Shown here in pieces: positions 23,900 through 29,490 of a stretch of 39,244 bases of DNA; position 1 is the stretch's first letter, and each line of letters opens with the position of its first letter. The notes under the pieces are model-generated. The model was not told the origin of the DNA, made no database searches, and worked only from the letters and a program-made list of their open reading frames with translations. Origin of the DNA: Oscillospiraceae bacterium. Its GTDB lineage: Bacteria; Bacillota; Clostridia; Oscillospirales; CAG-272. A program made the translations under genes and the position numbers. The DNA lies in NCBI GenBank assembly GCA_015063385.1, contig SVUG01000002.1:144898-184141 (forward strand). Direction: 5' to 3'.

Positions 23900-24520
23900 A
23901 TGAAGGTACTCTTAATTAATGGAAGTCCGCATAAAAACGGAACTACGAACGCGGCTCTCACTGAGCTTGCAAAAACACTCACCGATGAGGGTGCAGAGTG
24001 CGAGATAATGCAGGTTGGCCACCTCGCAATACGCGGCTGCACCGCATGCCTTGGCTGTCGCAAGGCAGGAAAATGCGTTATCGACGACACGGTGAACGAG
24101 GCGGCAGAAAAGTTCCGCGAGGCAGACGGAATAATAGTCGGCTCTCCCGTATACTACGCAGCCCCGAACGGAACTCTTATATCATTCCTCGACAGACTGT
24201 TTTACAGTTCCGCCTTTGACAAACGAGCAAAGGTTGGCGCTGCGGTTGTCTGTGCGCGCAGAGGCGGATGCACGGCATCCTTTGACGTGCTCAACAAATA
24301 CTTCTCAATTTCAGGAATGCCGATAGCAACGAGCTCGTATTGGAATCAGGTTCACGGCGCAAACGCCGAGGACGCTCCGCTTGACGAGGAGGGTATGATG
24401 TGTATGAGAAATCTCGGAAGAAACATGGCGTTTCTTATGAAGAGCATAGCGCTCGGCGAGGAAAAGCTTGGCTTGCCGCAAAAGGAAAGCGGAATCAGAA
24501 CGAATTTTATAAAGAAATAA
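23900..24520 (+). CDS. Flavodoxin-fold NAD(P)H-dependent iron-sulfur flavoprotein
   Basis: A 206-residue protein of the NADPH-dependent FMN reductase / iron-sulfur flavoprotein family. The N-terminus shows the FMN phosphate loop LLINGSPHKNGTT (residues 4-16), and SPVYYAAPNG lies near residue 90. A cysteine cluster C-x2-C-x2-C-x5-C (CTACLGCRKAGKC, about residues 47-59) matches the compact cluster-binding motif of iron-sulfur flavoproteins, which carry electrons between a 4Fe-4S cluster and FMN. The start ATG at 23900 has GGAGG five bases upstream. The gene has its own promoter and terminator, so it is a single-gene unit. The physiological partner is unknown; this family is common in strict anaerobes. 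Confidence 0.88.
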   Translation: MKVLLINGSPHKNGTTNAALTELAKTLTDEGAECEIMQVGHLAIRGCTACLGCRKAGKCVIDDTVNEAAEKFREADGIIVGSPVYYAAPNGTLISFLDRLFYSSAFDKRAKVGAAVVCARRGGCTASFDVLNKYFSISGMPIATSSYWNQVHGANAEDAPLDEEGMMCMRNLGRNMAFLMKSIALGEEKLGLPQKESGIRTNFIKK

Positions 24521-24524
24521 AAGA

Positions 24525-24566
24525 CGCCCCGTGGCACACAGACGCTGCGGGGCGATTCTTTTTTTT
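24525..24566 (+). terminator. Intrinsic terminator of the flavoprotein gene
   Basis: CGCCCCG (24525-24531) pairs with CGGGGCG (24548-24554), followed by a long T-run (24556-24566). Confidence 0.85.
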
Positions 24567-24637
24567 GCGGGATTAATGTAAACGTTTGTTTTAGTTTTTT
24601 AAAAGCTTGTTTCAAATAACTTTCCATTAATATATAA

Positions 24638-24665
24638 AAAGACCGACCCTTGCGGATCGGTCTTT
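24638..24665 (-). terminator. Intrinsic terminator of the solute-binding protein gene
   Basis: A 12-base-pair stem with one wobble (AAAGACCGATCC / GGGTCGGTCTTT) is closed by a GCAA tetraloop, with T-rich sequence after it on the minus strand. It lies 20 bases after the stop codon. Confidence 0.9.
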
Positions 24666-24684
24666 AATAATCAAGTATTTATAA

Positions 24685-26415
24685 TTACTTGAGGTTCTTC
24701 CACTCGTTGAGAATGGTGTTGAAGTTGTAAGCCTTGCTACCCTTCTGGTTAGCATCGCCAACAAGCTCACTGTAAGGCAGGTTGGTAACCTGATACTTTT
24801 TATCTCTGAAGTACTGATGCCATCTCTGTGCGTCAGCCTGAGTGTTACCATTGCTCTTCATGTATGCAGATACAACGTCCTCGAAGGTCTTGTCGAAGCA
24901 ATCACGAACGTGGTTTCTGATGAAGGTAAGCATCTTAACGTTGTTTTCCTTAGCGTCACCGCTGTTAACAAGACCCATAAGAACCTGGTTGTAGTAGGTG
25001 TCGAGAATCTTGGAGGAGTTAGTGGACTGATAATCAAAGAATGCAGTGCACTGCTCAAACTCAGTGGTGTTAGCGGAAATAGCGGGAAGACGAGCGATGT
25101 TATGTACGAGAGTACGGTAGTCCTCTACAGTACCTTCCTTATACATAGGAACGCAAACTACGCCGAAGCCGGACTTGCCGTCCTTGCTCATGTTCTGGTA
25201 TGCAGACTCCTCGAGAGAACCGAGAGCGATGATACCGCCGAAGAGCATGTAGTTGCCTTCGCCGAAGCGATCACGGATACCTGCGATATCGCCAAGGTCG
25301 CTATTGCTGTTGAATACACCCTTGTTTACGTGGCAAACACCCTTGTTAGCATTGTCTGCAAAGAGAGAGTTAAGTGCTGCAGCATAAGCGTCGAGGTCGG
25401 AGTTAGAAGCGGGATATGCATAGGAACCGCCGTTGCGCTGAATGATCTCTACGTCAGAGGTGTAAAGAAGACCGGAAGCAGTAAGACCGGAGGTCTGACC
25501 GAATGCTACACCGAGAACGTCCTTGATATCAGCAGCGTTTGCATCGTCACCGGTGGGCTGGAATACTGCGTTAGCATACTCAGCAAGAGCGTCGTATGTC
25601 CAACCGCCATCCCAAACGAGCTTGTAGAAGTCGTCAATATCGTGGTCACCGTCGTTGTCCTGGTCCTTAACGTAAGTACCGTCAGTCCAAGAGTCAGCGA
25701 TGTCAATCTTCATCATATCAACGTTAACGGGCATTACGAGGAATGCACGAACGAGGTCAACGCAGTAGTCGGATGCAAGAACGTACATCTTGTCATACTC
25801 GCCGTTTGCATTAGCAAGGGAGAGAGACCGCATGTAGTCGTAGAAGTAACCGCCGCCTGCAGTAGAATCGAAGTAGCTGTTGCCGATACCCTTATAACCG
25901 TCCTTGGTGAATGCGAAGTAGTTCTGACCCTCACCAACCTTAACAGCGCTCTTAGCAGTGTTAGTGTAAAGGTTCTTGAAGCAACCTCTGATTGCAAGAG
26001 AGGTCATATCGTATACGAAGTTAATGTACACGTCAGGCATAGCATCACTGTTTACAGAGGTCTCTCCGGGGATTCTCTGTATAGATCCGCCCCAGGCATA
26101 GTCTTTCACAGAATCATAGGTGGCATTTACACCGGTAACCTCGGTAGCCTTGCCGTTTCTAGCACGGATGTCGGTGTCGAGCTGAGTGTTTGCAGACTCG
26201 TCTTTACCTGCATAGTATCTGGTAAGACCGGAGGAAAGCTCACCCGCGTTGTCGTTTTCATACATAGCGATCTTAATGGTGCTGTTGCCCCAGTAGTAAT
26301 CGCCCTTAGGCTCGCCATCTCCGCCACCAGGTCCGCCGCTGTTAGGCTTACAGGAAGCAAGTCCTACGACTACCATTACAATTGCAACGAGGAAGCACAA
26401 AAGTTTGATTTTCAT
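24685..26415 (-). CDS. Extracellular solute-binding lipoprotein (orphan)
   Basis: A 576-residue lipoprotein with a lipobox LASC (Cys22) after a hydrophobic signal, then a Gly/Pro-rich linker. The body looks like a family-1 extracellular solute-binding protein of carbohydrate ABC importers, with segments such as DVYINF, the hydrophobic FLVMPVNVDMMK region and the Trp-rich WDGGWTYDALAEYA. Residues 251-262 (DQDNDGDHDIDD) have Asp or Gly at loop positions 1, 3, 5, 6, 7, 9 and 12, a canonical EF-hand-type calcium loop. No permease or ATPase gene is adjacent, so the partner transporter must be elsewhere, or the protein acts as a stand-alone binder. AAGGAG lies before the ATG, and codon bias is strong, suggesting high expression. 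The substrate is unknown. Confidence 0.82.
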   Translation of the reverse strand: MKIKLLCFLVAIVMVVVGLASCKPNSGGPGGGDGEPKGDYYWGNSTIKIAMYENDNAGELSSGLTRYYAGKDESANTQLDTDIRARNGKATEVTGVNATYDSVKDYAWGGSIQRIPGETSVNSDAMPDVYINFVYDMTSLAIRGCFKNLYTNTAKSAVKVGEGQNYFAFTKDGYKGIGNSYFDSTAGGGYFYDYMRSLSLANANGEYDKMYVLASDYCVDLVRAFLVMPVNVDMMKIDIADSWTDGTYVKDQDNDGDHDIDDFYKLVWDGGWTYDALAEYANAVFQPTGDDANAADIKDVLGVAFGQTSGLTASGLLYTSDVEIIQRNGGSYAYPASNSDLDAYAAALNSLFADNANKGVCHVNKGVFNSNSDLGDIAGIRDRFGEGNYMLFGGIIALGSLEESAYQNMSKDGKSGFGVVCVPMYKEGTVEDYRTLVHNIARLPAISANTTEFEQCTAFFDYQSTNSSKILDTYYNQVLMGLVNSGDAKENNVKMLTFIRNHVRDCFDKTFEDVVSAYMKSNGNTQADAQRWHQYFRDKKYQVTNLPYSELVGDANQKGSKAYNFNTILNEWKNLK

Positions 26416-26465
26416 TTTTTTCTCCTTTTAAATTTTTTAACCGTAAAGCCGGTTTTTGCACTATA

Positions 26466-26494
26466 ATCTTACCACAGTTTTCCTTTTCAGTCAA
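26466..26494 (-). promoter_or_regulatory. Promoter of the solute-binding protein gene
   Basis: TTGACT (26489-26494) and TAAGAT (26466-26471) are 17 bases apart on the minus strand. Confidence 0.65.
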
Positions 26495-26674
26495 GTATAA
26501 AATATATTATAAGGTGTTTTTCCACGATTTGCACAACCAAATTTTATTTTTTTTGTGCACCATTCACACAAAATTTTAAAGCGTTTTTTTGAGTCGGTTG
26601 GCTGCCAAAAATAACCACAAATTTGCAAAAAAAAGTTGTTTTGTTAATTAATTTCCGGAAAATGTAAAAAACTG

Positions 26675-26703
26675 TTGACATAGACGCAGTAAGATGGTAT
26701 AAT
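26675..26703 (+). promoter_or_regulatory. Consensus promoter of the riboswitch-NhaC transcript
   Basis: A perfect TTGACA (26675-26680) and TATAAT (26698-26703) with a 17-base spacer. The transcript starts at about 26710, immediately before the riboswitch. Confidence 0.9.
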
Positions 26704-26710
26704 AGCACGT

Positions 26711-26868
26711 ATGATAGAGGTTGCGGTGGCTAAAAGTAGCGCGAAACATGTCGAAGGGGGCACGCGTGAAAGGAGCAATCGCCGAAATTCGCATTTCGCC
26801 CTTTCGGAGCGCGGGTTGGCCGACTGTAAAATATGCCGTCGGCTGTCACTTTTGTGGAGCGCTATTCA
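26711..26868 (+). promoter_or_regulatory. Lysine riboswitch (L box)
   Basis: The conserved lysine-aptamer blocks appear in order: GATAGAGGTTGCG at the 5' side, AAAAGTAG, CGAAGGGGG, GCCGAAATTCG, GGGTTGG, CCGTCGGCTGTCACT and TGGAGCGCTAT at the 3' side, closing stem P1. Lysine binding favours the downstream terminator. The P1 3' strand AGCGC (26858-26862) can pair with GCGCT (26891-26895) of the terminator, giving a plausible antiterminator. This predicts that the transporter is switched off when lysine is plentiful. Confidence 0.93.
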
Positions 26869-26890
26869 TCTTGCAAGACCGTTTGTGATG

Positions 26891-26920
26891 GCGCTGTACG
26901 TTTTTGTACGGCGCTTTTTT
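26891..26920 (+). terminator. Riboswitch-controlled attenuator terminator
   Basis: GCGCTGTAC pairs with GTACGGCGC (one T.G wobble, 6-base loop) and is followed by six T. It lies between the lysine aptamer and the transporter gene. Confidence 0.9.
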
Positions 26921-26937
26921 ATATTCAATTACTAGTT

Positions 26938-26977
26938 AAAATTAAATACAATTCAAAAAAATTAAATACAATTCAAA
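26938..26977 (+). repeat. Perfect 20-base tandem duplication before the transporter start
   Basis: AAAATTAAATACAATTCAAA occurs twice in a row with no mismatch, ending one base before the GGAG ribosome binding site. It separates the attenuator from the start codon. Confidence 0.95.
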
Positions 26978-26989
26978 AGGAGAAAGAAA

Positions 26990-28747
26990 ATGACTAAAAA
27001 GGCAAAAATCACTTTACTTGCCGCGATAGCCGTTATCATCGTTATGCTCGTGATTGCAGGCGTGACGGGCGGTGCGCTTAATACCGTACCCTGCCCCGAT
27101 TGTAATGCCGTCGGCACTGTAGATTGTCCCGACTGCGAAGACGGAGCAGGTTGCAAGACCTGTGAGGGCAGTGCGACGGTCGATTGCGAGACCTGTGGCG
27201 GAGAAGCGGCTGTTATCGGTAGCTTCTGGGCTCTTATTCCCCCTGTTATCGCTATCGGACTTGCTCTTATTACAAAGGAGGTTTACAGCTCGCTCTTTAT
27301 CGGTATTATAGCCGGTGCGCTCCTCGCTGCAAACTTCTCACCAGCCCCCTCTCTTGACGTTGCTATCAACTCAGGACTTATCGAGGCGGTTTCCGGCACG
27401 GCAGGTATATTTATTTTCCTGGTTGAGCTCGGTGTCATCGTTGCTCTTATCAACAAGGCAGGCGGCTCGCGCGCCTTTGGCGAATGGGCACAGGCACACA
27501 TTAAGACTAGGGTCGGTGCTATGCTTGCGACCTTCGCGCTCGGCGTACTTATCTTTATTGACGACTACTTCAACTGTCTTACGGTTGGCTCGGTAATGCG
27601 TCCCGTCACCGATAAGCACAAGATTTCAAGAGCAAAGCTCTCATACCTCATTGACGCTACGGCAGCACCCATATGTATGATAGCTCCCATTTCCTCTTGG
27701 GCTGCAGCGGTTGCACAGTATGCATCCGACGGTCAGGGTCTGAAGCTCTTCATTATGGCTATTCCCTACAACTTCTACTCGCTTCTCACTCTCGTATTCA
27801 TTATTGCACTTGCGTTCATGAAGTTCGATTACGGCAAGATGCGTATTCACGAGTACAACGCAGTCGTTAAAGGCGACCTTTACACCGAGGGCGACAAGGC
27901 GGAGGCCGCGGAGGTCGAGCCAAGTGCAAGCGGCAGAGTTATCGACCTCGTCCTTCCTATCATATTCCTTATTATAGTTAGCGTTATTGCACTCGTTTAC
28001 GTTGGAGGATTCTTCGGTGTTGACGCTTGGGGCGGCACCGATTTCAAGGGTGATTTCGTCGGTGCATTCGGCAATACCGACGCTACCATTGGTCTTCCTT
28101 GGGGCGGTTTGTTCTCGCTTATCGTTATCATTATTTATATGATTGCAAGAAAGCTCGTCAGCTTCAAGGAATCTATGGATTGCGTTCCCAAGGGATTTAT
28201 TGCAATGGTTCCCGCTATTCTTATTCTTACCTTTGCAACAGGCCTTAAGAACATCACCACCCTGCTTGGTGCAAAGTATTTCGTCGGCGAGCTTATGAGC
28301 GGTGCGGCTGCAGGTCTTGCTAACTTCTTACCCGCAATTATCTTCCTCGTTGCCTGTGTGCTTGCATTTGCAACCGGCACGTCGTGGGGTACGTTCGGTA
28401 TTCTCATTCCCATAGTCACCGCTATCTTCCCCGAGGGTAGTGAAATCCTCATTATAGGCATGTCTGCCTGCCTTGCAGGTGCGGTTTGCGGCGACCACTG
28501 CTCACCCATTTCCGATACAACAATTATGTCGAGTGCGGGTGCTCAGTGCAACCATCTCAATCACGTTTCCACACAGATTCCTTACGCAGTAAGCGTAGCG
28601 GCTATCTCATTCGTGATGTACATCATCGCAGGTCTTGTGCAGAATGCATTTATCTGCCTTGCAATAGGCATAGCGCTTACAATCGGCTTCCTCTTCGTTA
28701 TGAAAAAGATAACCGACAAGAAGCACCCCGAAACAAAGATAGACTAA
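26990..28747 (+). CDS. NhaC-family transporter, probable lysine permease, with Cys-rich N-terminus
   Basis: A 585-residue membrane protein. From about residue 78 (FWALIPPVIAIGLALITKEVY) it follows the NhaC antiporter family, with IDDYFNCLTVGSVMRPVTD, ISSWAA, the TGTSWGTFGILIPI block and CGDHCSPISDTTIMSSAGA, and about eleven membrane helices. Members controlled by lysine riboswitches are predicted lysine transporters, and the L box upstream supports that here. The N-terminus is unusual: an extra hydrophobic helix (about 7-27) and then eight cysteines in four CxxC pairs (C35/C38, C46/C49, C55/C58, C66/C69) with glycines, resembling the zinc-binding CxxCxGxG repeats of DnaJ but more compact. This segment is not part of the usual NhaC fold. 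AAAAGGAG precedes the ATG. Confidence 0.88.
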   Translation: MTKKAKITLLAAIAVIIVMLVIAGVTGGALNTVPCPDCNAVGTVDCPDCEDGAGCKTCEGSATVDCETCGGEAAVIGSFWALIPPVIAIGLALITKEVYSSLFIGIIAGALLAANFSPAPSLDVAINSGLIEAVSGTAGIFIFLVELGVIVALINKAGGSRAFGEWAQAHIKTRVGAMLATFALGVLIFIDDYFNCLTVGSVMRPVTDKHKISRAKLSYLIDATAAPICMIAPISSWAAAVAQYASDGQGLKLFIMAIPYNFYSLLTLVFIIALAFMKFDYGKMRIHEYNAVVKGDLYTEGDKAEAAEVEPSASGRVIDLVLPIIFLIIVSVIALVYVGGFFGVDAWGGTDFKGDFVGAFGNTDATIGLPWGGLFSLIVIIIYMIARKLVSFKESMDCVPKGFIAMVPAILILTFATGLKNITTLLGAKYFVGELMSGAAAGLANFLPAIIFLVACVLAFATGTSWGTFGILIPIVTAIFPEGSEILIIGMSACLAGAVCGDHCSPISDTTIMSSAGAQCNHLNHVSTQIPYAVSVAAISFVMYIIAGLVQNAFICLAIGIALTIGFLFVMKKITDKKHPETKID

Positions 28748-28760
28748 AATTTAAACAAAA

Positions 28761-28792
28761 AACCGCCTCTTTTTTCCTGAGGCGGTTTTTTT
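28761..28792 (+). terminator. Intrinsic terminator of the NhaC-family gene
   Basis: AACCGCCTC (28761-28769) pairs with GAGGCGGTT (28779-28787) and is followed by a T-run. It lies 13 bases after the stop codon. Confidence 0.9.
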
Positions 28793-28850
28793 ACGATAAT
28801 ACATATTTGCTCGTTTTTTGGCAAAAATACAAAAAACTTAAAAAAAGTAC

Positions 28851-28879
28851 TTGACAAACCATTTTTTATATGCTAAAAT
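28851..28879 (+). promoter_or_regulatory. Promoter of tRNA-Gln
   Basis: TTGACA (28851-28856) and TAAAAT (28874-28879), spacer 17. The tRNA begins about 20 bases after the -10. Confidence 0.8.
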
Positions 28880-28898
28880 AGTCCACGTCAAAATTGAT

Positions 28899-28972
28899 AG
28901 CGGAATTGTGTAAAGGTAGCACAGCAGACTCTGACTCTGTATGTCTGGGTTCGAATCCTAGTTCCGCTGCCA
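28899..28972 (+). tRNA. tRNA-Gln (anticodon CTG), CCA encoded
   Basis: The acceptor stem is AGCGGAA/TTCCGCT with discriminator G. The D arm is GTGT...GCAC with GG in the loop. The anticodon stem GCAGA/TCTGT encloses loop CTCTGAC, so the anticodon is CTG, reading the Gln codon CAG. The T arm is CTGGG-TTCGAAT-CCTAG. CCA is encoded at 28970-28972. All cloverleaf parts fit without forcing. Confidence 0.93.
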
Positions 28973-29010
28973 AAACAAAAAGCCGACCCTTGTGGTCGGT
29001 TTTTTGTTTT
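28973..29010 (+). terminator. Intrinsic terminator of tRNA-Gln
   Basis: CCGACC (28983-28988) pairs with GGTCGG (28994-28999), extended by flanking A-rich and T-rich arms (AAAACAAAAA / TTTTTGTTTT), with a run of six T. Confidence 0.85.
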
Positions 29011-29066
29011 GCTGGCGAACCGTCGCTTCGAGCCAAGCTCTCGCTTTGCGAGAATTGGGTTCGCAT
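28983..29066 (+). repeat. 84-base direct repeat with terminator and long hairpin, copy 1
   Basis: It starts with the CCGACC...GGTCGG terminator and continues with GCGAACC (29015-29021) ... GGTTCGC (29058-29064), enclosing CAA/TTG and a TCTCGC-TTT-GCGAGA hairpin (29039-29053). It differs from copy 2 by one base (GCTGG versus GTTGG). Confidence 0.9.
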
Positions 29067-29095
29067 ATCGAACACGAAGTTCTGCAAGCTCGCTT

Positions 29096-29127
29096 GCTAG
29101 GCGGAGTGGAAGATATCTTCGCCTAGC
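29096..29127 (+). other. Hairpin between the two 84-base repeats
   Basis: GCTAGGCG and CGCCTAGC form a perfect 8-base inverted repeat around a centre containing the palindrome AAGATATCTT. Confidence 0.6.
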
Positions 29128-29144
29128 GAATATCCTAGTTCCCG
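29126..29144 (+). repeat. Degenerate copy of the tRNA-Gln 3' end (1)
   Basis: The sequence GCGAATATCCTAGTTCCCG resembles the tRNA CGAATCCTAGTTCCGC (28952-28967) with two inserted bases. It looks like a scar of recombination at the tRNA, such as an old attachment site. Confidence 0.55.
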
Positions 29145-29225
29145 ACCCTTGTGGTCGGTTTTTTGTTTTGTTGGCGAACCGTCGCTTCGAGCCAAGCTCT
29201 CGCTTTGCGAGAATTGGGTTCGCAT
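29142..29225 (+). repeat. 84-base direct repeat, copy 2
   Basis: Offset by 159 bases from copy 1 with a single mismatch. It is directly preceded by a degenerate copy of the tRNA-Gln 3' end, so the unit duplicated was probably tRNA end plus terminator plus hairpin. Confidence 0.9.
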
Positions 29226-29363
29226 TTGAGCGGAATCCGTCGGGGTAGCGAAGCGGCGCGAGAGTGTTAGAAAACAACTAAGAGTTGTTTTTCCTCGAGC
29301 GTGACCGATCTGCAGTGAGACCTTGCTCACCTGCGGTGAAGCGAAAAATCTTCGTATTATGCA

Positions 29364-29382
29364 CGAATACCTAGTTCCACCG
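29364..29382 (+). repeat. Degenerate copy of the tRNA-Gln 3' end (2)
   Basis: The sequence CGAATACCTAGTTCCACCG again resembles the T-arm/acceptor end of the tRNA. No 84-base element follows this one. Confidence 0.45.
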
Positions 29383-29441
29383 TCATCGCTCTACGGTATG
29401 TTTTTCTTTTGTTTTACGCGTTTTGCAACCTTTTATTTACA

Positions 29442-29474
29442 AAAAGCGCGGGAAATCAAAGTTCCCGCGCTTTT
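29442..29474 (-). terminator. Strong bidirectional terminator after the large lipoprotein gene
   Basis: A perfect 13-base stem (AAAAGCGCGGGAA / TTCCCGCGCTTTT, 7-base loop) has T-rich sequence on both sides. It serves the minus-strand lipoprotein gene ending at 29491 and would also stop transcripts coming from the tRNA region. Confidence 0.88.
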
Positions 29475-29490
29475 GTTTTTTGTTTTGCTG

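Larger units (their letters stand above)
26416..26989. other. Intergenic region with divergent promoters and a riboswitch
   Basis: These 574 bases contain the solute-binding-protein promoter on the minus strand (26466-26494), an AT-rich stretch without features (26500-26670), then the lysine-riboswitch leader on the plus strand (26675-26920) and a 20-base tandem repeat (26938-26977). Confidence 0.8.
28973..29490. other. Repeat-rich gene-free region downstream of tRNA-Gln
   Basis: The 518 bases hold the tRNA terminator, two copies of an 84-base element (28983-29066 and 29142-29225), two degenerate copies of the tRNA 3' end (29126-29144 and 29364-29382), a GCTAGGCG/CGCCTAGC hairpin (29096-29127), a hairpin AAAACAACT/AGTTGTTTT (29271-29291) and, at the right end, the shared terminator at 29442-29474. 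Short open frames here follow the repeats and are not credible genes. Confidence 0.75.

Noticed and set aside
24817..26466. 549-codon open frame opposite the solute-binding protein gene
   Set aside because: Antisense shadow; the real gene has a lipobox, promoter, ribosome binding site and terminator.
26711..26935. Short open frame over the leader of the NhaC-family gene
   Set aside because: It lies exactly on the lysine riboswitch and attenuator; the RNA structure explains the sequence.
28866..29330. Several overlapping short open frames around tRNA-Gln
   Set aside because: They arise from the duplicated hairpin sequence and repeat the same residues in different frames; none has a ribosome binding site.
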